Shown: piece by piece, positions 34,166-42,658 of the stretch
Layout: each line of letters starts with the position of its first letter
Position numbering within the stretch: the stretch's first letter is position 1
Source of the DNA: Oscillospiraceae bacterium
GTDB lineage: Bacteria; Bacillota; Clostridia; Oscillospirales; Oscillospiraceae
NCBI GenBank assembly: GCA_910575695.1
Contig: CAJTGJ010000001.1
Span: 292,003-356,002, forward strand
Length of the DNA: 64,000 nt
Direction of reading: 5' to 3'
Program-made: the position numbers and the translations under genes
Notes under the pieces: model-generated
What the model saw: only the letters and a program-made list of their open reading frames with translations
Told to the model about the DNA's origin: nothing
Databases searched by the model: none

Positions 34166-34745
34166 AGCGGTTCATGGCCTTCTGCGGGCCGTCCCTGAGG
34201 TAGCATTCCACGGCGTCCGCCGCCCGTTTGACGGTTTCGTCCATCACCTTTTTGTCCTCGCCCTGGAATTTGCCCAGCACCCAGTCCGCCATGTCGTAAT
34301 CCGGGTGGGGTTTTTCCCCTACCCCTACCTTTACGCGGGGGAACTGGTCGGCGCCCAGGTGCTGGATAATGCTTTTCAGCCCGTTGTGCCCCCCGGCGGA
34401 GCCGCCGGTGCGGATGCGCAGCTTGCCCAGCGGCAGGGATACGTCGTCGGAGATCACCAGCACATGATCGGGGGGGATTTTATAGAACCGCGCCGCCTCT
34501 CCCACCGCCTCGCCGGACAGGTTCATGTAGGTGGTGGGCTTCATCACCAGCACCCCCTGCCCGCCGAGCTCGGCGGAGGCGGTGAGGGCCTTGAATTTGA
34601 GGCGCTGGATGGCGAAGCGGCCCCGGCGGGCCAGCTCGTCCGCCGTCAGGAAGCCCGCGTTATGGCGCGTGTTTTCGTATTGACCGCCGGGGTTGCCCAG
34701 GCCCACCACCAGCCAGGATACGGGCGCTTTTTTTTGAAACAGCAT
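34158..34745 (-). CDS. pth: Peptidyl-tRNA hydrolase
   Basis: 195-residue enzyme that cleaves peptidyl-tRNA released from stalled ribosomes. Motifs: LVVGLGNPGGQYENTRHNAGF (catalytic His in HNAGF), MKPTTYMNLSGEAV, DDVSLPLGKLRIRTGGSAGGHNGLKSI and VGVGEKP. Normal length. It follows prs on the minus strand. Its 3' end converges on and overlaps the inserted module-2 gene, showing how tightly that insertion sits. Confidence 0.97.
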   Translation of the reverse strand: MLFQKKAPVSWLVVGLGNPGGQYENTRHNAGFLTADELARRGRFAIQRLKFKALTASAELGGQGVLVMKPTTYMNLSGEAVGEAARFYKIPPDHVLVISDDVSLPLGKLRIRTGGSAGGHNGLKSIIQHLGADQFPRVKVGVGEKPHPDYDMADWVLGKFQGEDKKVMDETVKRAADAVECYLRDGPQKAMNRFN

Positions 34746-34792
34746 AGGGACACCTCACAAGGGCTTGAATAGGATGGCAGAAATGGACATAA

Positions 34793-34828
34793 CCGCCCCG
34801 GGGCACTGCCCCGGAGCGGGATTTTTTT
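34793..34828. terminator. Hairpin between prs and pth
   Basis: GC-rich stem CCGCCCCGGGGC / GCCCCGGAGCGG with an A-T7 run on the plus strand. Its polarity is opposite to both flanking genes, so it may stop antisense transcription or only act weakly on prs. Confidence 0.45.
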
Positions 34829-34838
34829 GATATCGCGG

Positions 34839-35804
34839 TCAGGACCACAACTTGGACACGGAGCGCTCCTCGTAGATGCGCTCAATGGCCTCGGCAAACA
34901 GGTGGGCCACGGACAGGTGTTTGATTTTGGGGCAGATTTCAGCCAGGTCGCTCCGGGGCTGGATGGTGTTCAGGAATACCACCTCGTCCAGCTCGGACTG
35001 GTTGATGCGCTCGATGGCGGGGCCGGAGAGCACCCCGTGGCTGGCGCAGGCGGTGACGGACTTGGCGCGGCCGATCTCCACCAGGGCCTGGGCCGCGTGG
35101 CACAGGGAGCCGCCGGTGTCCACCATGTCATCCAGCAGGATGACGTTTTTGTCGGTGACGTCGCCGATAATGTTCATGACCTCGGAGGAATTGGCTTTCT
35201 GGCGGCGCTTGTCCACGATGGCCAGGGGCATATCCAGCTTCTGGGCAAAAGCCCGGGCCCGGGCCACGCTGCCCACGTCGGGGGAGACCACCACCGTCTC
35301 GCTGTGGACCGGGGCGAAGCGGCGGAAGAAGTGGTTCACAAACACCGGCGAACCCAGCAGATTGTCCACGGGGATGTCGAAAAAGCCCTGGATCTGGTTG
35401 GCGTGGAGGTCCATGGTCAGCACCCGGTCGGCGCCCGCCCGGGTGATGAGGTTGGCCACCAGCTTGGCGGAGATGGGGTCGCGGGGTTTGGTCTTGCGGT
35501 CCTGCCGGGCGTAGCCGAAGTAGGGGATCACGGCGGTGATCCGCCCGGCGGAGGCCCGCTTCAGCGCGTCGATCATGATGAGAAGCTCCATCAGGTTGTC
35601 GTTCACCGGGGTGCTGGTGGATTGGACGACAAACACGTCGGAGCCGCGGACGGTCTCATAAATGGAGACAAAATTCTCGCCGTCGGAAAAAGCGCCAGTC
35701 TCGGCGTTGCCCAGGGGGATGCTCAGCTCCCTGCAAATGTCTTGGGTCAGGGCCCGGTTGGAGCTGCCGGAGAAGACTTTCAAATCCTTGCCGTGTGAGA
35801 TCAT
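34839..35804 (-). CDS. prs: Ribose-phosphate pyrophosphokinase
   Basis: Makes PRPP from ribose-5-phosphate and ATP. The 321-residue form begins MISHGKDLKVFSGSSN, chosen because GAGGAAG lies 9 bases before it; a longer frame starts at 35834. Seen: FSDGENFVSIYETVRGSDVFVVQSTS, YFGYARQDRK, DLHANQIQGFFDIPVDNL and the PRPP loop VILLDDMVDTGGSLCHAA. The KRR flexible-loop equivalent DKRRQKANSSEVMNIIGDV is present. First gene of the prs-pth-mfd unit. Confidence 0.97.
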   Translation of the reverse strand: MISHGKDLKVFSGSSNRALTQDICRELSIPLGNAETGAFSDGENFVSIYETVRGSDVFVVQSTSTPVNDNLMELLIMIDALKRASAGRITAVIPYFGYARQDRKTKPRDPISAKLVANLITRAGADRVLTMDLHANQIQGFFDIPVDNLLGSPVFVNHFFRRFAPVHSETVVVSPDVGSVARARAFAQKLDMPLAIVDKRRQKANSSEVMNIIGDVTDKNVILLDDMVDTGGSLCHAAQALVEIGRAKSVTACASHGVLSGPAIERINQSELDEVVFLNTIQPRSDLAEICPKIKHLSVAHLFAEAIERIYEERSVSKLWS

Positions 35805-36024
35805 AATGCGCGACTTCCTCTCTTTCACAATCAAGTGTGGTGATTATATGAACGGTTTTCAGCACAAAAGTATGTCAGGATGGCGCAAACAGCCGTCTGA
35901 AACGATTATATCAGACAAGCGGAGTTTTTGAAAGTGTTTTTCACGATTTGCGAAAAATATCCCATTTCACCAAAAAAATATCGAAAAAAAGGGGAAAAGC
36001 AGTGAAAACGGCAGAGAGCAGGGG

Positions 36025-36531
36025 TCAGATCCGGGTGGGGGCGGGCAGCCAGCGCTGGAGCCGCCGGGTCTGGTAGAGGTGGATCACTTCCACGGTGGCG
36101 CAGAATTTGTCCGCCATGTTCACCACCAGGGCCTCCCGGCACCGGGGCAGATGGACCGCCAGGGGGAACATATGGGAGACGATGGCGTTGCTCTCCTTGT
36201 CGGACAGGTCGGGACACAGGGCCTGGGCGTTGCGCAGGGCAAATTCGGGGTGGTCCAGGCACTGGTTGCCGGGGTGGGCGGCAGGGTCGGCGGGGTCATA
36301 CAGGTACAGATCATGGAGCAGTCCCGCCCGGGCGGCGGCACGGAAATCCCAGCCAAAATACCGGGCAAGCCGGAAGGCCACATAGGATACAAAGAGGGAG
36401 TGTTCATAGCAGGTGATGGAGAAGTGGTGCCGCCACTGCTTCATGGAGCTGACCTCCCGGCTGTCCAGGAGGGAGCCGACGCATTTGAGGAAAGCGGCGG
36501 TATTCAAATCGTGTTTTTCCAGTTTGGACAA
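36025..36531 (-). CDS. HD-domain phosphohydrolase
   Basis: 168 residues with the HD pattern HHFSITCYEHSLFVSYVAF, HDLYLYDP (the HD pair) and NMADKFCATVE (the distal Asp). Likely a small metal-dependent phosphohydrolase; the substrate is unknown. Starts with TTG 9 bases after GAAAGGAG. A second HD protein of different type is at 40513. Confidence 0.85.
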   Translation of the reverse strand: MSKLEKHDLNTAAFLKCVGSLLDSREVSSMKQWRHHFSITCYEHSLFVSYVAFRLARYFGWDFRAAARAGLLHDLYLYDPADPAAHPGNQCLDHPEFALRNAQALCPDLSDKESNAIVSHMFPLAVHLPRCREALVVNMADKFCATVEVIHLYQTRRLQRWLPAPTRI

Positions 36532-36589
36532 GAAAAAGAACTCCTTTCAGCTTCAAAGACAGATGGATTGGGGAAGAAATGACATATGC

Positions 36590-37000
36590 GGAACGTTCCG
36601 CGGCGGGACGGTCTGCCGGGGGTTTTTCTGCGGGCCAGTCAAGGCTGCGGGGCGCTGGAGGCTGGCCTGTCGGTCAACCCCCGGCAGGCCGTCCCACCGC
36701 TGGATTGGCGAAGGAGCGCACCAGCCAGCACCGAGGGCGGTAAGTCCCGCCGCAGGAGGCGCAGGCCGTGGACCCCGCCCTATTTCAGTGCCCGCAAATG
36801 GGCGGCAGCAGAAATAGGGGGGAATACATCCCGACCCCGCGCGCCGGAAACCCTCCAACACATCTCCCGTATAGAGCACCCCCGTAAATCAAGGGGGTTC
36901 TTAGGGGGAGGCCCGGCCTGAGGACGCGAAGCGTCCGGCCGGCGGGCATCCCCCTAAGCGTCCTTTTGGTTACTTTTCCCACGCGGGAAAAGTAACGTCC
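36590..37000. repeat. Dispersed CACGTG-end element, copy C (one-ended, inverted)
   Basis: Reverse-orientation relative of copies A and B. The palindrome at 36969-36996 has one base changed (CCCACGCGGG). Homology runs left for about 280 bp, then ends; the distal part is a different inverted repeat (CGGGACGG...CTGCCGGGGGTT paired with AACCCCCGGCAG...CCGTCCC, 36602-36693). The opposite element end is missing. Confidence 0.75.
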
Positions 37001-37087
37001 CGCAGATTTATTATAGCAGGGCGGATCGGGTTTGTCAGCCGTCTTTTGCAAAAATTAATCGGAAAGTTTAGAAAAATTTTCCAGCAC

Positions 37088-37149
37088 TTGACGGCGGCAT
37101 CCTTCTATGATATCATAACTGTACTAAGACATACAATACAATTAGTACA
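37088..37149 (+). promoter_or_regulatory. Promoter and GntR operator
   Basis: TTGACG, 17 bp, TATCAT (37088-37116), followed by an inverted repeat TGTACTAA (37120-37127) / TTAGTACA (37142-37149) over the expected start site. The layout fits autorepression by the YtrA-type GntR protein encoded 23 bp downstream. Confidence 0.8.
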
Positions 37150-37171
37150 AAAATGGAAAGGAGGCGGGGCC

Positions 37172-37540
37172 ATGCTCAGCCTGAATTACCGGGACGGCCG
37201 CCCCATCTATGAGCAGGTGCGGGACGGGCTGCGCCGTCTGATTATCACGGGGGCCATCCCGCCGGGGGATAAGCTGCCCTCGGTGCGGTCCATGGCGGGG
37301 CAGCTTGCCATCAACCCCAACACCATCCAGAGGGCCTATGAAGCCTTGGAGCACGAGGGCTACGCCTACTCGGTGCCCGGAAAGGGGAGCTTTGCCGCCC
37401 TGCCCCAGGACGTCACCGGCAAGCGGCGGGAGGAGCTGCTGGCCAAGCTGGACGCTATCGTCCAGGAGCTGGTCTACCTGGGCATGACCCCGGCGGAGCT
37501 GGGGGAGCGGTGCGCGGCCTGGAAGGAGGATGCGAAATGA
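37172..37540 (+). CDS. GntR-family regulator, YtrA type
   Basis: 122 residues: N-terminal winged helix (YRDGRPIYEQVRDGLRRLIITGAIPPGDKLPSVRSMAGQLAINPNTIQRAYEALEHEGYAY) with a short helical tail, the YtrA subfamily. Such proteins repress an ABC transporter encoded just downstream. Good AAAGGAGG site; ATG at 37172. The stop overlaps the ATPase start. Confidence 0.93.
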   Translation: MLSLNYRDGRPIYEQVRDGLRRLIITGAIPPGDKLPSVRSMAGQLAINPNTIQRAYEALEHEGYAYSVPGKGSFAALPQDVTGKRREELLAKLDAIVQELVYLGMTPAELGERCAAWKEDAK

Positions 37541-38439
37541 TCGAGGTCAAGAACGTGGTCAAGAGCTTTGACGGCTTCCATGCCCTGGACGGGCTGACCA
37601 TGACGGTTCCCAAGGGGGCCATCTATGGGCTGGTGGGCCCCAACGGGGCGGGCAAATCCACCATCCTGCGCCACCTGTGCGGGGCCTACCGGCAGGATTC
37701 CGGCGATATTCTGCTGGAGGGCGCGCCCATCTATGAAAACCCCGCCGCGAAGCGGCGCATGGCGGTGATTCCCGACGAGCTGTACTATTTCGGCTCCGCC
37801 TCCACCCGGGATATGATGAAGTTTTACAAGGGGATCTATCCCAATTTCGATGTGGAGCGGTACGCAAGGCTGAAAGAGGCATTCCCCGAGGTGGACGAGA
37901 AACGGGCCATACGCCGCCTGTCCAAGGGGATGCAGAAGCAGTCCGCCTTCTGGCTGGCCCTGAGCTGCAAGCCGGATTACCTGCTGCTGGACGAGCCGGT
38001 GGACGGGCTGGACCCGGTGATGCGGCGGCAGGTGTGGTCCCTGCTCATGGGGGACGTGGCCGAGCGGGGTGCCACGGTGCTGGTGTCCTCCCACAACCTG
38101 CGGGAGCTGGAGGACGTGTGCGACCATGTGGGCATTCTGAGCCACGGCAGGGTGGCGCTGGAGCGCTCCCTCAGCGAATTGCAGGGGGGCACCGTCAAGC
38201 TGCAAATCGCATTTCAGGCCGAGACGCCGCCGGAGCTGCCGGAGGACCTGCACATTGTCCACACCAGCCATGTGGGGCGGGTGTACACCTATATCGTCCG
38301 GGGGACGGCGGAGGAGGTCACGGCGAAATTCAAGCCGCTGGACCCTCTCTTCGCCGACGCGCTTCCCCTGACCCTGGAGGAGATCTTTATCTATGAAATG
38401 GGAGGTGAGGACTATGCGGTCCGGGACATCGTTCTTTGA
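37537..38439 (+). CDS. ABC transporter ATP-binding protein
   Basis: 300 residues with Walker A GPNGAGKS, signature LSKGMQKQ, Walker B YLLLDEP and the H-loop SSHN. The DELYYF-type Q-loop neighbourhood and C-terminal extension are typical of YtrB-like exporters that pump peptides or respond to wall antibiotics. Forms an operon with the GntR regulator and the permease (38414). Confidence 0.92.
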   Translation: MIEVKNVVKSFDGFHALDGLTMTVPKGAIYGLVGPNGAGKSTILRHLCGAYRQDSGDILLEGAPIYENPAAKRRMAVIPDELYYFGSASTRDMMKFYKGIYPNFDVERYARLKEAFPEVDEKRAIRRLSKGMQKQSAFWLALSCKPDYLLLDEPVDGLDPVMRRQVWSLLMGDVAERGATVLVSSHNLRELEDVCDHVGILSHGRVALERSLSELQGGTVKLQIAFQAETPPELPEDLHIVHTSHVGRVYTYIVRGTAEEVTAKFKPLDPLFADALPLTLEEIFIYEMGGEDYAVRDIVL

Positions 38440-40300
38440 TTGGACGGTTTTCAAGAAAACCATCTGCCGCTTCTGGCCTTTGTGGGGGGCGTACTCCGCC
38501 ATCTGGCTGGTGGCGCTGCCCCTGAACGGGCTGATGCTGCTGCGCATGGACAACTACAGTCTCAACGACTACGGCAGCTATATGGAGGGCTTCGCTTTTA
38601 GCCAGGTGCCCTCGGCGGCGGAGATCGCGCTCCAGCTGGCGGCGGTGTTCGGTGTGCTGTGCGCCATGGCGGTGTTCAGCCACCTGTACAACGCCCGGTC
38701 CGCCAACCTGTTCGGCTCCCTGCCCATACGGCGGGAGGGGCTGTTCCTCACCCATTACCTGGCGGGGCTGGCCTTCCTGGTTGTTCCCAACCTGGTGATT
38801 TTCCTGCTCACCCTTCTGGTGGAGCTGGCGGGGGGCGTGGTGTGCTGGCAGGGGCTGGGCTTCTGGCTGGCGGTAAGCTGCGGGGAGGGGTTCTTCTTCT
38901 ACTCCCTGGCGGTGTTCTGCGGAATGTTTACCGGGCACATCCTGGCCCTGCCCGCCTTTTATATCATATTCAACTTTATTGTCATGGGCGTCACGGAACT
39001 GCTGTCCGTTGTGTTCCGGGCGTTTTATCACGGCTTTGCCGGTTTTGCCGGCGGCGTGTATGAGGTGGTGAACTGGTTTACCCCGATCGTGTGGCTGGAG
39101 GGGGCGGTGGAGAGCTATACCCGGATGTTCCAGGACTCCACAACAGATTCCGTCCTGAGCGGCGGACAGCGGGTGCTGGTGACGGAGGGCCTGGGCGCGG
39201 TGGGCATTTACGCCCTGGCGGCCCTGCTGCTGACGGTGTGCGCGTTCTTCCTCTACCGCGTCCGGCGGCTGGAGAGCGCCGGGGACGTGGTGTCCGTCCG
39301 GGCCATGCGCCCGGTGTTCAAGTACGGCGTGGCCCTGTGCGCGGGGCTGGCGCTGGGCATGGCTACCGTCATGTTCACCGGCGGCGGGGAAATTATGCTG
39401 ATGATTGCCATTGTGGTCTGGTGCGTGATCGGGTATTTCGCGGCGGAAATGCTGCTGCAAAAATCCTTCCGGGTGTTCGGCGCGTGGAAGGGAGGGTTGG
39501 CGGTGGCGGCGGTGTTCATCGCTATGTTCCTGGTGGTGGGCCTGGATCTCACCGGGTTTGAGACCCGTGTGCCCGACCCGGACCAGGTGGACAGCGTGTC
39601 TGTGTCCGGCCTGGAGGTGATGTATCTTCAGGACGACGGGGACGAGTTCAGGGGTTCGTTCAGCGACCCGGAGCTGATCCGGCTGATTACTGTCATCCAC
39701 CAGGAGGCCGTGGCCCAGCGGGACGAGGAGCGGGAGACCCAGGCCAGGCTCGGGGGCGGCAGCACCAGCCTGTATGTGACCTATACCCTGAAAAACGGGA
39801 GCACAATGTCCCGGCGGTACACCATGGTGTGGGTCCAGCCCGGCGAGGTGGACCAGGAGGGCGCCGCCGCCTGGGCGCTCCAGCAGATCTATGACAATCG
39901 GGAGCTGTGCTGGCAGATGTACGGCTTCGACCGGCTGGAGGCGTATCTGGCGGAGGGCGGACGGCTGGAGTGCGCCGCGCGGGGGTATGACGAATACGCC
40001 GGCGAGCGGGAGGATGCCGTCTGGTATGCCGGGGACGCGCCCGCCCTGCTGGCGGCGGTGAAGGAGGACTTCTTTGCCGGACGGCTCGGCGTGCGGCGGG
40101 TGACCAAAGACAAGTGGGCAAGCAACGAGCCGGACAAGGCCCTTTGCTTCCGCTCGGACAGCCAGGGGGATGAGGGGGGCTATTATATCCGCATTGCCCT
40201 GAGCGATACGGCCACCAGCACTTTGGCGGCGATGGAGGAGCTGGCGGACCGGGCGGTGACGTTTGATACGCAGAGCGATCCGGAGGGCTATCGGGAGTGA
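38414..40300 (+). CDS. ABC transporter permease with large extracytoplasmic tail
   Basis: 628 residues. About six or seven membrane helices lie in residues 15-385 (for example residues 25-45, 80-100, 118-140, 148-175). The last helix is followed by ~245 residues with no hydrophobic segment (DQVDSVSVSGLEVMYLQDDG... onward), probably an external or cytoplasmic sensing domain. The family resembles YtrC/D-type permeases. The 5' end overlaps the ATPase gene; GGAGGTGAGG precedes the ATG at 38414. Confidence 0.82.
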   Translation: MRSGTSFFDWTVFKKTICRFWPLWGAYSAIWLVALPLNGLMLLRMDNYSLNDYGSYMEGFAFSQVPSAAEIALQLAAVFGVLCAMAVFSHLYNARSANLFGSLPIRREGLFLTHYLAGLAFLVVPNLVIFLLTLLVELAGGVVCWQGLGFWLAVSCGEGFFFYSLAVFCGMFTGHILALPAFYIIFNFIVMGVTELLSVVFRAFYHGFAGFAGGVYEVVNWFTPIVWLEGAVESYTRMFQDSTTDSVLSGGQRVLVTEGLGAVGIYALAALLLTVCAFFLYRVRRLESAGDVVSVRAMRPVFKYGVALCAGLALGMATVMFTGGGEIMLMIAIVVWCVIGYFAAEMLLQKSFRVFGAWKGGLAVAAVFIAMFLVVGLDLTGFETRVPDPDQVDSVSVSGLEVMYLQDDGDEFRGSFSDPELIRLITVIHQEAVAQRDEERETQARLGGGSTSLYVTYTLKNGSTMSRRYTMVWVQPGEVDQEGAAAWALQQIYDNRELCWQMYGFDRLEAYLAEGGRLECAARGYDEYAGEREDAVWYAGDAPALLAAVKEDFFAGRLGVRRVTKDKWASNEPDKALCFRSDSQGDEGGYYIRIALSDTATSTLAAMEELADRAVTFDTQSDPEGYRE

Positions 40301-40350
40301 TGATCTCCTGGAAAGCCTCTTGAATCGGGATGGATTTCGAGGACTGACCA

Positions 40351-40383
40351 AAGGCGCCGGGGTTGCTCCCGGCGCCTTTTTTT
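40351..40383 (+). terminator. Terminator after the ABC operon
   Basis: Stem AAGGCGCCGGG / CCCGGCGCCTT with a GTTGCT loop and a seven-T run. Confidence 0.9.
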
Positions 40384-40391
40384 GCTATAAT
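40363..40391 (+). promoter_or_regulatory. Possible promoter overlapping the terminator
   Basis: TTGCTC, 17 bp, TATAAT lies inside and just after the ABC terminator, upstream of the HD gene at 40513. Confidence 0.45.
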
Positions 40392-40432
40392 AGAGGGTAG
40401 GGAAACAGACCGGCGGCAGGCAGGGAGGGCCA

Positions 40433-40482
40433 GCTTCAAGTTTCTTTTTGCCCCGCTTTTTCTTTGAAAAAAAAGCGGGCCG
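40433..40482. repeat. Short dispersed palindrome, copy 2
   Basis: GCTTCAAGTTTCTTTTT then a palindrome CCCGCTTTTTCTTT / AAAAAAAAGCGGG, related to copies at 28507 and 53902. It lies just upstream of the HD gene's ribosome site. Confidence 0.7.
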
Positions 40483-40512
40483 CCGGCGGCAAAATGATAA
40501 GGAGGTCAGGCT

Positions 40513-41094
40513 ATGCCGGGGAAAGAGGAATTTATCGAAATCTATACCGAGCACATCCACCGGGAGGGCAGCGGGGAGCTGCTGGACTACCTGCAAAACA
40601 AAAGCGACTTTTTCACCGCCCCAGCGTCCGCCCGGTTCCACGGGGCCTACGCCGGGGGGCTGTGCGACCACAGCGTCAACGTGTTCCGGTGCCTGGAGGC
40701 CTATCTGGCCCGGGAGCGGGTCAGGGAGGTCTACGGGCTGGACTACCCCATGGAATCGGCGGCCATCGCCGCCCTGCTCCATGACCTGTGCAAGATCGGG
40801 TGCTATAAGGCGGGCACCCGGAACGTGAAGGACGACGCCACCGGCAAATGGGAGAAGGTGCCCACTTTCTTCTATGAGGATAAGCTCCCCTACGGCCACG
40901 GGGAGAAGTCGGTGTACATCATCTCGGGTTTTATGCGGCTCACCCGGGAGGAGGCCATGGCCATCCGCTGGCACATGGGCTTCTCCGGCCCCGAGGACGA
41001 CCGCACCGTGGGGCAGGCCCTCCAGCAGTACCCGCTGGCCTTCGCTCTGGCAACGGCGGATATGGAGGCGTCGTATTTTTTGGAGGGAAAATGA
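40513..41094 (+). CDS. HD-domain protein (hydrolase-like)
   Basis: 193 residues, with HGAYAGGLCDHSVNVFRCLEAYLARE, the HD pair in LLHDLCKIGCY, HGEKSVYIISGFMRLTREEAMAIRWHMG and a distal Asp (ATADMEASY). This is the layout of YfbR/nucleotidase-like or cyclic-nucleotide-related HD hydrolases; the substrate is not known. Good AAGGAGG site. Ends at a strong hairpin (41098-41125). Confidence 0.85.
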   Translation: MPGKEEFIEIYTEHIHREGSGELLDYLQNKSDFFTAPASARFHGAYAGGLCDHSVNVFRCLEAYLARERVREVYGLDYPMESAAIAALLHDLCKIGCYKAGTRNVKDDATGKWEKVPTFFYEDKLPYGHGEKSVYIISGFMRLTREEAMAIRWHMGFSGPEDDRTVGQALQQYPLAFALATADMEASYFLEGK

Positions 41095-41097
41095 GAG

Positions 41098-41130
41098 CGC
41101 CCCTCCCTGCTTTGCGGGGAGGGGTTCGTT
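41098..41130 (+). terminator. Terminator after the HD gene
   Basis: Stem CCCCTCCC / GGGGAGGGG around TGCTTTGC followed by TTCGTTTT. Confidence 0.75.
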
Positions 41131-41228
41131 TTGCCATGGCGGCAGTGGAAGCGTTGTGTTGTTTGGAGAGGAAGGCATGGAAGTATACAGCGCTTAGAAA
41201 AAATACAGGGAACAAGATATGGTTATTA

Positions 41229-41257
41229 TTGACAATGCTTTTGTGTTGTGATAGGAT
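41229..41257 (+). promoter_or_regulatory. Promoter for the small membrane protein at 41315
   Basis: TTGACA, 17 bp, TAGGAT in an AT-rich patch, 58 bp upstream of the start. Confidence 0.7.
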
Positions 41258-41314
41258 AAAAATGTAAAATCATACAAAGCAGAAAACGGCTCCATTCTGA
41301 AAGGAGGCTCCCCC

Positions 41315-41737
41315 ATGCGCAAGACGGCAGAAGACCACCCCCTGCTCACTGCGGCCATGATCCTGCTCGCGGCGCTCAACTGCGTCATGTACGCGGCACT
41401 GTACGGCGCGAACCAGGCGGCCCGCCAGCTGCAGGATGTGGCCAGCGTGGAGGGCACCTATGGCAGCCTTCCTATGGATATGCCCGGGCCGATGATTTAC
41501 TATGTTTTTGACAAAGGGGCCTATACCCTCTACCGCCAGGGGGAGCAGCCCATGGAGACCGGGGTCTATGCACAGGAGGGGGAGACTGTCACGTTAAGCG
41601 GTGAAGCCGGGACCCGGCCCCTGCTGATCAAGGGTCAGGCCCTCTATGAGTTTGACCGGGAACGGGGTCAGTGGGTCCGGTATGTCCGGCACAGCGGCAG
41701 GCCCTATTATATCACCCCTGTGGAGCCATCAGAGTGA
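41315..41737 (+). CDS. Hypothetical single-pass membrane protein
   Basis: 140 residues: one N-terminal transmembrane helix (about 10-31), then a beta-rich external domain (GTYGSLPMDMPGPMIYYVFDKGAYTLYRQGEQPMETGVYAQEGETVTLSG...). The repeated aromatic-Gly strands resemble small lipocalin-like or META-type envelope domains, but no family is recognised. AAAGGAGG precedes the ATG; it has its own promoter and terminator. Confidence 0.7.
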   Translation: MRKTAEDHPLLTAAMILLAALNCVMYAALYGANQAARQLQDVASVEGTYGSLPMDMPGPMIYYVFDKGAYTLYRQGEQPMETGVYAQEGETVTLSGEAGTRPLLIKGQALYEFDRERGQWVRYVRHSGRPYYITPVEPSE

Positions 41738-41743
41738 CGATGG

Positions 41744-41775
41744 AACAGCCCCGCCGCAGACGCGGCGGGGCTGTT
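41744..41775. terminator. Bidirectional terminator
   Basis: 14-bp perfect stem AACAGCCCCGCCGC / GCGGCGGGGCTGTT between two converging genes. Confidence 0.85.
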
Positions 41776-41778
41776 TTG

Positions 41779-42432
41779 TTACTTCTGGAGCTTGCTGAAG
41801 GCGCCGGAGTTCATGGACACGGTGAGCTCGCCCGGCTCATCCTCGCCGGTGTAGCCCTTTTCAAATTTAACCGTGCCCTGGGCCGCGGCAATTTCGTAGA
41901 TGGGGGAATAGTCGCTGGAGCGGTCGGTGGGCTTCGCGCCCCACTCCTCCGCCATGTCCCAGGTCAGGGTCTGGTAGTCCACCCCGTTATAGGTCATCTT
42001 GAAATTCTCCGCCGCGTCCTTGCGCACGTTCACCAGGCACACCACGCCCTCGGTCTTGGACATCTTTTCCTCCTCGGAGAAGTCCACGCCGTCCTCGCCC
42101 TTAAAGTTCTTCTGGAACGGCACCCACACCGTCACCCAGAACTCGTTGCCGGAGCCCTCGCCCTTGCTGATGGTGTAGTAGCAGCCTACATACTTGGCGT
42201 CCTCTCTGATCTCGTTCTGGGAGCCGGTGAACTGCACGTTCCAGCCCCAGCTTTCCATCTCAGCGGTGGTGGTCTGGCCCAGCACGACGGTGTGGTCGTC
42301 AAAGCCCATCTCCATGGGCATATCCGGCTTGGAGACGCCAATGCCGAGACTGCTCAGGGCGTCGCAGGAGGTAAGGCCCAGCACCATGACCAGGGACAGG
42401 GCCAGCAGGGTGATGCGCTTGATCGGTTTCAT
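41779..42432 (-). CDS. Lipoprotein of unknown function
   Basis: 217 residues with a lipoprotein signal (MKPIKRITLLALSLVMVLGLTSC, lipobox LTSC, mature Cys 23). The rest is acidic and beta-rich, with no recognised domain. Followed by a bidirectional terminator. Divergent or self-standing; the 42433-42658 gap upstream holds AT-rich sequence likely containing its promoter. Confidence 0.8.
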   Translation of the reverse strand: MKPIKRITLLALSLVMVLGLTSCDALSSLGIGVSKPDMPMEMGFDDHTVVLGQTTTAEMESWGWNVQFTGSQNEIREDAKYVGCYYTISKGEGSGNEFWVTVWVPFQKNFKGEDGVDFSEEEKMSKTEGVVCLVNVRKDAAENFKMTYNGVDYQTLTWDMAEEWGAKPTDRSSDYSPIYEIAAAQGTVKFEKGYTGEDEPGELTVSMNSGAFSKLQK

Positions 42433-42658
42433 ATGATTCTATCGCTCCTTGTTTTTGTTTTGGGACCGGGCAAAGTCCGGACCCATTCCTTTATCGGTTA
42501 CAGAACAGAAAAAATAAGGTCAAAACATCCAGAAAAAGGGAAAAAAAGAAAATTTGAGAAAATCTTAAGAAACAATTAATCATGTACTAAAAAATGCGGG
42601 GCAGTCACTTGCGTCAGGGCGGGGAGAGGGCGCGGCCATGCTGTGCCGCGCCCTGTTG

